The position numbers and the translations under genes are program-made. A stretch of 64,000 bases of DNA from Cyanobacteria bacterium FACHB-63 (GTDB lineage Bacteria > Cyanobacteriota > Cyanobacteriia > Leptolyngbyales > Leptolyngbyaceae). Each line of letters begins with the position of its first letter. Positions within the stretch are counted from its first letter, which is position 1. The stretch lies in NCBI GenBank assembly GCA_014695255.1, contig JACJNX010000046.1, forward strand, positions 183,566 through 247,565. Reading direction: 5' to 3'. Shown one piece after another: positions 35,257-44,132 of this stretch. The notes beneath the pieces were generated by a model. That model did not search any database. It saw only the letters and a program-made list of their open reading frames with translations, and had not been told where the DNA came from.

Positions 35257-36254
35257 CTCAAAAAAACGAAACACCTGCGCTAATTCTGTCGTTTTTAGTC
35301 GTAGCTGGAATTTTAGGCGGTGGCGTTTGGTGGTTGTCTCGCTCGTTGAATTTCAATCCGATCGCACCCCCTCAACAGACAACAGATGCGCTTTCGTTTT
35401 CAGCCGTTCAAAACATACCCACAGGGCTGTTTAACTATGGGGGTAGCACCACTTGGGCACCGATTCGCCGCGATATTGATCCCGCGCTGCAAATTGTTTG
35501 GACAAACTTCAAACTGCGATACACTAATCCGATTCAAGGCACACCCGGATCAGGCACAGGCATTCAGATGCTGATTGATAATCAGCTTGCGTTTGCTCAA
35601 TCGTCGCGCCCGGTGAAAGATACTGAATACCAAGCCGCAAAGCAAAAAGGCTTTAACTTGAAGGAAATTCCGATCGCTATTGATGCCATCGCGATCGCAG
35701 TCAATCCGAAGTTAGCGCTCAAGGGGTTAACGGTTGAGCAGCTTGCCCAAATCTACGCAGGCAAGATTACCAACTGGAATCAAGTCGGTGGGGAGAATTT
35801 AGCAATTGTGCCTTTGTCGCGTCGTCCTGAAGAGAGCGGCACGATCGAATTTTTTGTTGAGAATGTGATGCAAAATCAACCGCTAGGAAACACAGTTCGC
35901 TATATCGGCAGCACAACAGAAGCTCTGCGAGAAATTGCAAACAATCCCGGTGCGATCTATTATGCTTCTGCACCGGAAATTGTGCCGCAATGCACGATTA
36001 AGGCAATTCCCATTGGAAAAACACCCGAAGAATTGATTTCACCGTATCAAGACCCACAAGCGGCTTGCCAACGGCGATCGCTCAAGATTGAAGCATTCCA
36101 GAGTGGGCAATATCCAATTACACGGCGATTGTTTGTGATTGTGAAACAAAACGGTCAAGTCGATGAGCAAGCAGGCGATGCTTATGCAAAATTGCTTCTA
36201 ACAAATCAGGGACAGGATTTGATTGAAAAATCAGGCTTTGTCAGACTGCGTTGA
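35253..36254 (+). CDS. membrane-anchored PstS-like substrate-binding protein
   Basis: 333 residues. One N-terminal membrane helix (ALILSFLVVAGILGGGVWWL) anchors a periplasmic-binding-protein domain of the PstS/SphX class: YGGSTTWAPIRRDIDP, GSGTGIQMLIDNQLAFAQSS, LTVEQLAQIYAGKITNWNQV and PLSRRPEESGTIEFF all fit phosphate-binding proteins. No PstC, PstA or PstB genes are near, so it may sense rather than import its ligand. Its ATG overlaps the kinase stop (ATGA). Confidence 0.88.
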   Translation: MTQKNETPALILSFLVVAGILGGGVWWLSRSLNFNPIAPPQQTTDALSFSAVQNIPTGLFNYGGSTTWAPIRRDIDPALQIVWTNFKLRYTNPIQGTPGSGTGIQMLIDNQLAFAQSSRPVKDTEYQAAKQKGFNLKEIPIAIDAIAIAVNPKLALKGLTVEQLAQIYAGKITNWNQVGGENLAIVPLSRRPEESGTIEFFVENVMQNQPLGNTVRYIGSTTEALREIANNPGAIYYASAPEIVPQCTIKAIPIGKTPEELISPYQDPQAACQRRSLKIEAFQSGQYPITRRLFVIVKQNGQVDEQAGDAYAKLLLTNQGQDLIEKSGFVRLR

Positions 36255-36300
36255 TCGGAGTTTGAACTGAGATGTTGACCTTGAACAATACCCGAATGGG

Positions 36301-38430
36301 CTAAGCTTCGCGAACCATTTGCACGGTTTGAGGCTCTTGACACACAGAGCGTTTCCGCAATTTTTCAATCGCTGCGATCGCGTGCTGTTGCTTGATTGGC
36401 TCGCTTTGCATTGAGAACAGCCAGGCCGCTTTTTTCAAATCTCGCATTGCTCCGGTTTGATCATTCATAGCAGTGCGAACTAAACCACGATGAAAATAAG
36501 CAATCGGGTTTTGATTTTCGATCGCAAGCAAAGCAGTAAACCCCTCGATCGCATTGACATAATCGCCTAATTCAAACTGAATTAGAGCGCGATTGTTGTA
36601 AGCAATCCTGTGATGTGGATCAAGTGCAATTACTGTCGAGTAGTCTTTGATTGCACCTTGTCGATCGCCCAGTTCATACAGAGTCATTGCCCGATTAAGA
36701 TAAGCGATCGTGCTGTCGGTTTCTAACTTTGGGTGATCAAAGCGATCAATTAACCCTTGAATCACCACAGCGTTTTGAGTCCGAAGCCCGATCGCCACTT
36801 CTGGAAAAGCGCTGCTTGTTGTTGCAACGGGCTGGAGTCCTAAGATGCTGTAGGTCGAATCGCACACCAAGAAATTTTCGCGAGTTCCCAAGACTTTAAA
36901 GCGAAATTGAGTTGGATAGCTGCGCTTGAGTTGCGTGAGTTGACTGAGAATGTTTTTCAGAGAAGGATTAGGTGCACGATCGTAGATGTATCGGACTTGT
37001 TGGGCAGACGCTTCATCGCCTAAATGCCCCCAGCCTAAATCCAGCACTCCACCTCGATCGAGAAAAGCTTGAAACTGCTGCAACAGTTCATCGTCCAGCG
37101 TTGCGCGATCGGGATAAGGAAACACGACAATCAAGCGCGATCGTGCCTGAGCGATCGCTTCTTTCAGCACAGTCCGCACCTGCTCAAACGGATCAATGCT
37201 CGGTGTTAGATTAAACATCAATTCATAGTCCGGCTTTGTAGAAGATTGAGCGAGTGTTGCAAGCTGACTTTCAGTAATCTCTAAGCGTGAGGTCAGATAC
37301 TTAATCTGAGTTTGCAAGGCGCTAGCATCGAGCATCGTCGGGAGATGACTCATTCGTTCTACAAGCTGCTTTTGTTGGCGATCGATCTGGTGAGCTTGAT
37401 CCTTCACACTGCTAAATTGTTCTTGCAACTGGCTAAGTTGCTCATTAATCATTGTTTCAATTTTGGTTTGCAATGCTAAGTTTGCACCTGTTGAGAGGGT
37501 ATTGAGGCGATCTTCCAGTTGCGTAACTGTGGTATGTAGCTTCTCAGCCTGAGTTGTCGGTGAAGCAGGATGTCCGTTTGCAACCCAAGAGGACAACGTA
37601 TCAATCTGCTTTCGCATGATCGTATTAATCGATCGCAAGGGTGCAACAGTCTGCTCTAAACTTTGATGTTGGTTGCGAATCTTCTCAACCTCAGCCATTA
37701 ATTTTGCCAAATCCCGTCGCGTCACTAGCTCTCCTACAACTTTCACCAAGCCATCGACTTCTTGCTTTAAAGCAATGCCATCAAACGGTTGAGGTAAGCT
37801 ATTCAAACGACGATGAATTTGATAAAGCTCATCTTGAAGCACACGCGGAACGCCCTGCTTCTGGCTAGCGACAACTTCCGAAATCTTTGTCTGCAACTGC
37901 ACCACCTCATGCCGCAATTGAGCGATCGCACTTTCTGCGGTTTCCATTCGGTTGGTTGTCGCCACTCGGTCTAGATACTGCAAAACCGTGGCAAGTGTTT
38001 CTGAGAGCTGAGAGTATTTTGTGTTGAACTGCGCTAGTTCTTGTTCAAGCTGGTTAGACTTGCGCTGCTCGATCTCACTGATGCGCTGAGAAACATCGTG
38101 CTGGAGTTGCGCGATCGAGTTGTCGTGTCGCTGCTGGATTGTTTTGCGAAGGTTAGCAAGATCAACATAGCTCGGACGATTACAGACTTGCAGGTTTAAC
38201 TGCTTAATGTCATCAGAAAAGCGCTGATCAAGCTGTGCAATGCTTGTCTTTGCAGTTTCTAGTGTCTCCTGACCCAGGCGAGAGCGGTTGATTAAATTCA
38301 GCAGCAATAAACAAGAGACAGGAGCGGCGGTAAACGCGAGTTGTTGAGACGCGATCGCAGCGATCGAGCCGAATCCCGACCCAACCAGTGCAAGATATTC
38401 AACCCAATTGAGCCATTTTGCATTGTTCAT
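36301..38430 (-). CDS. membrane coiled-coil protein with PLD-like and TPR domains
   Basis: 709 residues. Two short hydrophobic segments at about 10-48 anchor the N-terminus. Residues about 55-400 are long coiled coils rich in Gln, Leu and Glu. A domain at about 410-560 (EQVRTVLKEAIAQARSRLIV, VFPYPDRATLDDELL, VLGTRENFLVCDSTYSILGL) resembles the phospholipase-D-like fold used in cyanobacterial restriction and sensor proteins, but without an HxK motif, so it is probably not catalytic. Three TPR units follow (about 575-690). A scaffold or sensor function is likely. No operon partner. Confidence 0.7.
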   Translation of the reverse strand: MNNAKWLNWVEYLALVGSGFGSIAAIASQQLAFTAAPVSCLLLLNLINRSRLGQETLETAKTSIAQLDQRFSDDIKQLNLQVCNRPSYVDLANLRKTIQQRHDNSIAQLQHDVSQRISEIEQRKSNQLEQELAQFNTKYSQLSETLATVLQYLDRVATTNRMETAESAIAQLRHEVVQLQTKISEVVASQKQGVPRVLQDELYQIHRRLNSLPQPFDGIALKQEVDGLVKVVGELVTRRDLAKLMAEVEKIRNQHQSLEQTVAPLRSINTIMRKQIDTLSSWVANGHPASPTTQAEKLHTTVTQLEDRLNTLSTGANLALQTKIETMINEQLSQLQEQFSSVKDQAHQIDRQQKQLVERMSHLPTMLDASALQTQIKYLTSRLEITESQLATLAQSSTKPDYELMFNLTPSIDPFEQVRTVLKEAIAQARSRLIVVFPYPDRATLDDELLQQFQAFLDRGGVLDLGWGHLGDEASAQQVRYIYDRAPNPSLKNILSQLTQLKRSYPTQFRFKVLGTRENFLVCDSTYSILGLQPVATTSSAFPEVAIGLRTQNAVVIQGLIDRFDHPKLETDSTIAYLNRAMTLYELGDRQGAIKDYSTVIALDPHHRIAYNNRALIQFELGDYVNAIEGFTALLAIENQNPIAYFHRGLVRTAMNDQTGAMRDLKKAAWLFSMQSEPIKQQHAIAAIEKLRKRSVCQEPQTVQMVREA

Positions 38431-38540
38431 GTTGCCCCTGAATCCTACAAGTCACTGAGTAGTAAAAATCACATTGCTTGCTGTTTGTCTCTACAGTTGT
38501 ACGATCGTGAAATCAGGAAATTCACTCCAAAAAATTCTCT

Positions 38541-39287
38541 ATGTCTCTAGAAGCGCTGATTTTCGATGTTGATGGCACTCTCGCCGATACCGAACGCGAC
38601 GGACACCGGATCGCCTTTAATCGTGCCTTTGCGGATTTCGGACTGGACTGGAATTGGTCGATCGATCTCTACGGGCAATTGCTCGAAGTTGCAGGCGGCA
38701 GAGAACGCATTCAACGATATGTGGAAACTCATAAAGCAGAAGTGCCAGCAGGCGAAGATCTCCAAGAATTTACTACTAAACTTCACGCTGCAAAAACTAA
38801 GCATTATCAGGAATTAGTCAAAGAGGGCATTATTCCCCTGCGTCCAGGCGTAAAGCGGCTAATCGAAGAAGCAAGGCGGGCGGGGATAAGACTCGCGATC
38901 GCCACCACCAGCCGACCGGAGAACGTGGTGGCGCTACTCGAAACCGAACTTGCACCCGATAGCCCCAACTGGTTTGAAGTGATTGGAGCAGGCGACATGG
39001 TTGAACACAAGAAGCCCGCGCCAGATGTCTACTTTTACGTTCTGGAGAAGTTAAATTTAAGTGCAGCCGATTGTATTGCGATCGAAGACTCCTATCAGGG
39101 ATTCCAAGCCTCACTCGCTGCCGGAATTAAAACTGTAGTGACGCTCAATGACTATACGCGATCGCAAGACTTCACCGGAGCTGCGATCGTCGTCGATCAG
39201 CTAGGGGAACCGGATCAGCCCTTAAAAGTTCTGCAAGGAGAGATGGGGCAACCTTATCTTGATCTAGCCGCCTTGAGAAGCTTATGA
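38541..39287 (+). CDS. cbbY: CbbY-like HAD phosphatase
   Basis: 248 residues. Motif I is IFDVDGTLADTERDGH, motif II the Thr-Ser in AIATTSRPENV, motif III the Lys in VEHKKPAPDVY and motif IV CIAIEDSYQGFQASLAAG. The RDGHRIAFNRAFADFGLDW cap region is typical of CbbY, which removes the Rubisco inhibitor xylulose 1,5-bisphosphate. The overlap with the next gene (ATGA) indicates an operon. Substrate assignment is by family resemblance. Confidence 0.85.
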   Translation: MSLEALIFDVDGTLADTERDGHRIAFNRAFADFGLDWNWSIDLYGQLLEVAGGRERIQRYVETHKAEVPAGEDLQEFTTKLHAAKTKHYQELVKEGIIPLRPGVKRLIEEARRAGIRLAIATTSRPENVVALLETELAPDSPNWFEVIGAGDMVEHKKPAPDVYFYVLEKLNLSAADCIAIEDSYQGFQASLAAGIKTVVTLNDYTRSQDFTGAAIVVDQLGEPDQPLKVLQGEMGQPYLDLAALRSL

Positions 39288-39649
39288 ATTTACGAATCCT
39301 CCCTGTCGCGATCGGTCTTTTGATTGCGATGCCCGCTTCTGCCGAACGGCTTGAGCTAAAAAATCCAGCCTGGAAAGAAGTTCCCAATACTCAGTTCGAT
39401 GGAACCGCATACGTGAATGTTAATGGCATTCAGAAAGCAGGGAGTAACATAGTTTATGAAGTTGTGAATGCGGAGGCAGCTTATTCCCAAGTCGAAATGA
39501 ACTGTAAAACACAACGATTTCGCACCGTGAAAATGGGATATTTTGAATCACGATCGCGAATCAATTATAAAGTCGTAAACGATCCCTGGATCAAACCTGA
39601 AACGGCTTATCATAAAGCACTCGCAGCCTTTGTTTGTCGTTTGAAATAG
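39284..39649 (+). CDS. secreted hypothetical protein
   Basis: 121 residues with a clear signal peptide (LRILPVAIGLLIAMPASAE, cleavage after ASA). The mature part of about 100 residues has two Cys (in EMNCKTQRF and AFVCRLK) that may form a disulfide, and a beta-rich pattern. It resembles small periplasmic proteins of cyanobacteria with surface-adhesin-like domains. It overlaps cbbY by four bases and directly abuts the next gene. Confidence 0.72.
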   Translation: MNLRILPVAIGLLIAMPASAERLELKNPAWKEVPNTQFDGTAYVNVNGIQKAGSNIVYEVVNAEAAYSQVEMNCKTQRFRTVKMGYFESRSRINYKVVNDPWIKPETAYHKALAAFVCRLK

Positions 39650-39979
39650 ATGTCTAAGTACCAGCAGATTTATAATGTTGTGCGTCAAATTCCTTATGGA
39701 CAAGTTGCCACTTATGGACAAGTTGCCGAACTTGCAGGACTGCCCAGACAAGGGCGTTTAGTCGGATATGCGCTCTTTCGCGCCACCGATCCGAATCTAG
39801 ATGTCCCTTGGCATCGTGTGATTAACGCTAAAGGCGAAATCTCAATGTCACCGCTCCGGGAAGGCATGGACTATATTCAGCGATCGCTGCTTGAGTCCGA
39901 GGGAATCGAGTTCGATCGCAGCGGCAAACTCAGCCTGACGCGCCATCGCTGGCAACCGGATCTCACTCAGTTTGATTAA
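39650..39979 (+). CDS. alkyltransferase-like protein (ATL, MGMT-family)
   Basis: 109 residues with the MGMT DNA-binding domain: IPYGQVATYGQVAELAG, RLVGYALFR and the active-site loop VPWHRVINAKGEIS. In true methyltransferases the loop reads PCHRV; here Trp replaces the alkyl-accepting Cys, which defines ATL proteins. ATLs flip O6-alkylguanine and pass the lesion to nucleotide excision repair rather than repairing it themselves. The start directly follows the TAA of the secreted-protein gene. Confidence 0.9.
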   Translation: MSKYQQIYNVVRQIPYGQVATYGQVAELAGLPRQGRLVGYALFRATDPNLDVPWHRVINAKGEISMSPLREGMDYIQRSLLESEGIEFDRSGKLSLTRHRWQPDLTQFD

Positions 39980-40388
39980 AAATTTCTAACACTCGCTGAC
40001 AAAACGCTTTGAGTCTTGCTTCCGCTTCGGGTGCAGGTTGACTCTCTCCTTCAAACATCCACTGCTGCACCGTCGAAAACTGCCATTGCTTGCCCTTGTG
40101 ATCAAATCCTGCGGCTTCAATCCCGATCGCTCGTCGCTCCTGAGTTTCTGCATCGAAGTGAAAGCGAATCTGAATCAACGCACTGCGACACTGAAACGAT
40201 CGACTCCGCCCCGGAAAGTGAAAGCCAAGATCGATCGACTCTGGATCAATCCATTCGCGGGTATCGGGATCATTTGCCCAAGGTTTGAGATCCACACGCG
40301 CATCGGGAAAATCAGTTTTTATCAGGTTGGTGACTGTGGCGATTTTGCTGGCGAGTTCTAAACTGGTCGCTTGTTCGGCTGCATTCAC
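39963..40388 (-). CDS. hypothetical protein
   Basis: 141 residues, soluble, with Trp/Asp-rich central sequence (VDLKPWANDPDTREWIDPES) and a beta-strand region (SALIQIRFHFDAET). No catalytic motif or signal peptide. Its end overlaps the ATL gene by 17 bases tail to tail. Conserved-looking coding sequence, family not recognised. Confidence 0.65.
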   Translation of the reverse strand: MNAAEQATSLELASKIATVTNLIKTDFPDARVDLKPWANDPDTREWIDPESIDLGFHFPGRSRSFQCRSALIQIRFHFDAETQERRAIGIEAAGFDHKGKQWQFSTVQQWMFEGESQPAPEAEARLKAFCQRVLEIFNQTE

Positions 40389-40494
40389 GATCGCACGGCT
40401 CCGAATCGAGTGATATAAAACGTCACGATGTTATCTTTCCATCATATAGATTGCTCCACTCTGAAGCAGTACGACTTGATACGAAAGAAATTTT

Positions 40495-40525
40495 TTGACA
40501 AAACTTCGGAGGTTGATGTTATATT
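40495..40525 (+). promoter_or_regulatory. promoter of tRNA-Gln
   Basis: TTGACA at 40495-40500 and TATATT at 40520-40525 (or TTATAT one base earlier) form a sigma-70 promoter with 18-19-base spacing; the mature tRNA begins 11 bases after the -10. Confidence 0.75.
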
Positions 40526-40536
40526 ACTTAAAGCGA

Positions 40537-40608
40537 TGGGGCGTCGCCAAGCGGTAAGGCACCGGGTTTTGGTCCCGGCATTCCTAGGTTCGAATCCTAG
40601 CGCCCCAG
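40537..40608 (+). tRNA. tRNA-Gln (TTG)
   Basis: Perfect acceptor stem tggggcg/cgcccca, anticodon stem ccggg/cccgg with loop ttttggt (anticodon TTG at 40569-40571), T-arm ctagg-ttcgaat-cctag and G discriminator; CCA is not encoded. This is a fully regular gene, unlike the TTG tRNA in the array at 58207. Confidence 0.97.
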
Positions 40609-40628
40609 TTTTTTCTAGGTTTAAGGAA

Positions 40629-41015
40629 TTAACCTGTACTGGAGTTGAAGATTTGCTTCACCACCTCCCAGCGCGAACAATCCCAGTAGTCGATGTGCGA
40701 TGAAATCAGCCCATCGGGATTCACCTTTAACTCACTTCTACCTGAAATCGCCATTCGAGGCTGCCACGGTAACGGTGCATTCCAACTCAGCGTCCAGCGC
40801 ATCTTAATTTCATCGCCGATCTGTTCGATCGCGTGTAAATCCATTCGCACATTCAGAAATGCCGTCTCAATGAGCTTGATCATGGCGCGATAGCGATCGA
40901 CTCCCTCAAACCGATTCATCGGATCTTGAAAAAACACATCCGACGCATACAGGCTATAAGTCTGATCGGCGGGGAACCGTGCATAATCCTGACGCAATTG
41001 TTCGACTAAATTCAC
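40629..41015 (-). CDS. DUF2358 protein (NTF2-like)
   Basis: 128 residues. LRQDYARFPADQTYSLYASD, VFFQDPMNRFEGVDRYRAM and the strand IKMRWTLSWN fit DUF2358, an NTF2-like fold conserved in cyanobacteria and plastids. Function unknown; no catalytic residues evident. Start overlaps the stop of the upstream minus-strand gene by four bases, so both are co-translated. Confidence 0.85.
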   Translation of the reverse strand: MNLVEQLRQDYARFPADQTYSLYASDVFFQDPMNRFEGVDRYRAMIKLIETAFLNVRMDLHAIEQIGDEIKMRWTLSWNAPLPWQPRMAISGRSELKVNPDGLISSHIDYWDCSRWEVVKQIFNSSTG

Positions 41016-41578
41016 GGCTCCACCTCATCCCACAGTCGTCTCAATTGTCGTTGCCAAGCCTCCATTGTCTGAGAGCGAGACTGCGCCCCCATCGCTAAGT
41101 CTCCCATAATTCCTTCTTGGTAAAAGCGATCGAGCGTTTGCATTGTCGCTTCTAAAGATTGTCCTTGCCGCTTTGCCGCTTGCACAATCTGGCGAATCCG
41201 CCTTTCAACAAAGGTATTAAACACTTCATCCAATCCCTGCTGCTGCAGCGCTATTAATCGTTGCACCGCAGACTGTAAATCTGCGATCGACAAATCCGCC
41301 ATCGAATGCTGAAACACAGTCCACAGTACTCCCTGATGCAAGGCATACCGAGTTTCCTGGGTCAGATCAAAGTTTGCCTCTAAAAGCTGTTCCCAATAGG
41401 GTTCGGTATCCTGGGCGGGCGCGATCGGCAGTAACGCCCGCAACCAGGTTTGATCATCAGATAACAAAACTAATAATCGAAACTGCGGCGTTTCAACTTG
41501 AAACGATCCCACAGCTAACGCCTGAACTTGCTCTCCAAAGAGATTCGTGAGCATTGCAGACAATTCATCCAAAGTCAT
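41012..41578 (-). CDS. conserved hypothetical protein
   Basis: 188 residues from the ATG at 41578. The frame is open to 41809, but that part reads through a terminator hairpin at 41644-41671, so the later start is preferred. The first half is a mixed alpha/beta domain (SFQVETPQFRLLVLLSDDQT...) that resembles YbjN-like folds; the second half is helical and rich in Gln and Arg. No membrane segment. It is followed by the DUF2358 gene with a four-base overlap. Confidence 0.7.
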   Translation of the reverse strand: MTLDELSAMLTNLFGEQVQALAVGSFQVETPQFRLLVLLSDDQTWLRALLPIAPAQDTEPYWEQLLEANFDLTQETRYALHQGVLWTVFQHSMADLSIADLQSAVQRLIALQQQGLDEVFNTFVERRIRQIVQAAKRQGQSLEATMQTLDRFYQEGIMGDLAMGAQSRSQTMEAWQRQLRRLWDEVEP

Positions 41579-41643
41579 ATCACGTACAGATAAATATTTA
41601 GAGGGCGAACTAATGTCCCTCTCCTCTAATGTAATGCAACCAT

Positions 41644-41671
41644 AAAAAAACCTGACCAATTGCTGATCAGG
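41644..41671 (-). terminator. rho-independent terminator of the DUF4912 gene
   Basis: On the minus strand cctgatca pairs with tggtcagg (one G-T pair) around a five-base loop, followed by TTTTTTT. It lies between the DUF4912 gene and the hypothetical gene at 41012. Confidence 0.8.
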
Positions 41672-41741
41672 GTGGAAGGGAGAACTCAATAGAAGGATGA
41701 AACACTCGGTTTTATCATCATCCTTCGTGCTTTGACTGAAT

Positions 41742-42995
41742 CTATGCCAGCCATTCTTCGATCGCTTCTTCTTTCGTGTTGGTACGACGTGCAGGCGTTT
41801 CGCGCTCAAACTTCATGTGAATCTCGCGATTTTGTTCGCCATCTGCCGCTACCGCCATGATCGGGAAGTCGATCAGCCCATCCTGGAACGACATCTGGAA
41901 GCGGAAGGTTCCATCCGGGTTGAGCTTGATCGGACGACCGCCGATCGTCACCGTTGCGTCGGGTTCTGTCGCTCCGTAAACGATCAGTTCCGCATCGGCA
42001 ATCAGCCAGAACTTACGTGGACGAATAGGCGGTGCAGAAGCCGAGAAGCCAACACCCGACATTGTAAGACCCGACACCGTTGGCATTGCCCACATTCCCA
42101 CACCTGACGGGAATACATAAGAGCTAATCGCCTCAAGGTGCGGTGCGGCAGCAGATTGCTGCATCGAACCATAGAGCGATCCTGCAATCCGCATCGCTTC
42201 AGTGGTTTGCGCCATGCCGAAGATTTGATCGTAAATCGGGTTGCCTTGGACTCCACCGTTAACGCCTGCAACCGTTGATTTAAGACTGGGGGGAACCAGT
42301 TCGGCAAAGGTCTTGCCGCGTAGATCTTCTTCCCAAGCCAACGTAATGAAGTGATCTTCGATCCAATCAGAGGGGTAAACCGGAGGCACTCGCACCGGAG
42401 CCGATCGCGCTAATACCAGCCAGCGTCCGTCTGCCGATCGGTAGCCGATCTCAATTGCGTAATCACGATCGCTCACCGGAACAGGTAAGTACCACTCCCG
42501 CGCCATTTCATCGCAGGGATATTCTTGGACGCTATGGGGGCTTTGGTAATCCAGGTTGATCTCCGTCACGTCATACACGCGCAGGGCTAGCTGTTGCCCA
42601 CCTTGACGACGGAGTTCTTGCTTGTGCTCGTTTGGAATGTCCCAATATGCGTATGCCCACTGTGGATCGCGAGGCATAAGCACGACTCGGCTTGCTCCGT
42701 AACCTTCAGGGAGATCAATCAAGTCGGCATCTACGGTTGATAGCACGTTTGCCGTGATCACAGTTTCTAACTGAGGGTCATCTTGTCCAACGTCGAATTT
42801 AGTTGCTTCCACGGCTTCCTGTGCCTCTAAGGTGCGTGATGGGGTAGGGGAAAATCGTGTCCGTTCAATCTCCTGAATCGATGCAAGCAGTTGATCTTTT
42901 CGCATCCGGCTATAGCGTGATACGCCATATTCGCTGGCAACTCGACGTAGTTGACGCAGCGTCATTTCAGTGAGAGGGGGACGTTCTGTAGCCAT
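41742..42995 (-). CDS. DUF4912 protein with Rho-N/SAP-like N-terminus
   Basis: 417 residues. Residues about 8-48 (MTLRQLRRVASEYGVSRYSR) form a Rho-N/SAP-like helix-extended-loop-helix that may bind nucleic acid. Residues about 100-235 match DUF4912 (LMPRDPQWAYAYWDIPNEHK, LALRVYDVTEI), a beta-rich domain. A Gly/Ser/Ala-rich linker follows, then a C-terminal beta domain (VYGATEPDATVTIGGRPIKL). No signal peptide. Function unknown; the domain combination is typical of cyanobacteria. Confidence 0.85.
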   Translation of the reverse strand: MATERPPLTEMTLRQLRRVASEYGVSRYSRMRKDQLLASIQEIERTRFSPTPSRTLEAQEAVEATKFDVGQDDPQLETVITANVLSTVDADLIDLPEGYGASRVVLMPRDPQWAYAYWDIPNEHKQELRRQGGQQLALRVYDVTEINLDYQSPHSVQEYPCDEMAREWYLPVPVSDRDYAIEIGYRSADGRWLVLARSAPVRVPPVYPSDWIEDHFITLAWEEDLRGKTFAELVPPSLKSTVAGVNGGVQGNPIYDQIFGMAQTTEAMRIAGSLYGSMQQSAAAPHLEAISSYVFPSGVGMWAMPTVSGLTMSGVGFSASAPPIRPRKFWLIADAELIVYGATEPDATVTIGGRPIKLNPDGTFRFQMSFQDGLIDFPIMAVAADGEQNREIHMKFERETPARRTNTKEEAIEEWLA

Positions 42996-43349
42996 ATCAC
43001 TTCTCCGTGATTTATGTTTCAGTCCGTTCTCAAACGCTCAAGCATCTTCTTGATCGCAGATTGCGGTCAGGGATCACCCAATTCAGCGGAACTGAAGCTT
43101 GGGGATCAAAAGATGTTTCATATAGTGCAGGAAACCCTCTGATCGATCAAGGGGTGGGAGCGCTTGATTTAACGGCTTTTTACGAGTTTTCGGGTGATTC
43201 CGAGATCGCTATGTCAGAATTCTATAACAATTTAACGACCCTGGGATCATCAACGGGATCAAAGTCAGGGATGATGTCAGGGTTTTATGACACTATTCAG
43301 AAACAGGGCTTTCCTGTAAACTGCTGTAAGCTATCTCGACAAACGGTGT
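42996..43349. other. 354-base intergenic region
   Basis: Lies between a divergent pair and should hold both promoters. A plus-strand frame starting at 43007 runs through it and overlaps the DUF2993 gene, but it lacks a ribosome-binding site and its sequence is unlike a protein. No hairpin or repeat stands out. Confidence 0.5.
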
Positions 43350-44132
43350 ATGACTTTGGGCGATCGCGAAACGACTGAATTTGAAGAACCGACCCCTGAC
43401 TCGGACGTGCCTTCTAGCAGAAGGAGCCGACTGATTAGTAAAGCGCTGAGACCCGCAGTGCAACTGTGGCTCAGATCGCAGGTTGAGCAGGTTGAAGCAT
43501 TACAGGTTGAGATTACAGCAGGCGATCGTCAAATTCTTTCCGGCTATATCGAAGAAGTCACCCTGTCGGCAAAGAATGCAATTTATCAGGGTTTAGTGCT
43601 GAATCAGGTCGAATTAACCGGACAAAATATTCGAGTGAATGCAGGGCAAGTCGTGCGAGGCAAACCTTTTCGACTGCTCGAACCCATTCGGATTGCGGGA
43701 TCAGTGTTGTTAGAAGCAGCAGATCTGAATACGTCGCTGAATGCCCCCTTGCTCAAAGCGGGCGTGACAGAATTTTTACAAACGCTGTTACAATCTGGGG
43801 CTGCGGGGATCAGTAGCAGTCGGGATCTCAATTTGCAAAACCTGACAATTCAACTGCGATCGCAGCAGGTCGTTTTAGGCGCAACGTTAGTTTCTGATAG
43901 CGGCAATGAAACCCCGATCGCGATTCGTACCGGATTTGCAATAGCAGCCCCCAATTTACTGAAGCTCGTCAATCCTCAGTGGCTTCCTCACGCGACGGCA
44001 AAGCGAGGATTACCGCTCTCTGACCTTGATGGTTATACCTTCAATTTGGGCGGTGAAACTGAGATTCACGAACTCGTGATCGATCCCGAAAAAGTTACCT
44101 GTCAGGGCAGGTTAATCGTGCTTCCTGCTTAA
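43350..44132 (+). CDS. DUF2993 (LmeA-like) protein
   Basis: 260 residues. A charged N-terminus (about 25 residues) precedes a DUF2993 domain: LISKALRPAVQLWLRSQVEQ, the beta strands around QILSGYIEEVTLSAKNAIYQ, and QNIRVNAGQVVRGKPFRLLE. The family includes mycobacterial LmeA, a phosphatidylinositol-binding envelope protein, so lipid binding is likely. No signal peptide. Its last four bases overlap the end of cdsA on the other strand. Confidence 0.85.
   Translation: MTLGDRETTEFEEPTPDSDVPSSRRSRLISKALRPAVQLWLRSQVEQVEALQVEITAGDRQILSGYIEEVTLSAKNAIYQGLVLNQVELTGQNIRVNAGQVVRGKPFRLLEPIRIAGSVLLEAADLNTSLNAPLLKAGVTEFLQTLLQSGAAGISSSRDLNLQNLTIQLRSQQVVLGATLVSDSGNETPIAIRTGFAIAAPNLLKLVNPQWLPHATAKRGLPLSDLDGYTFNLGGETEIHELVIDPEKVTCQGRLIVLPA

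Noticed and set aside
41579..41809. N-terminal extension of the hypothetical gene at 41012
   Set aside because: The extension would read through a good rho-independent terminator and overlap the end of the DUF4912 gene; a start at 41578 is more likely.
43007..43378. Plus-strand frame of 123 residues before the DUF2993 gene
   Set aside because: Overlaps the start of a conserved gene in another frame, lacks a ribosome-binding site and has no protein-like pattern.
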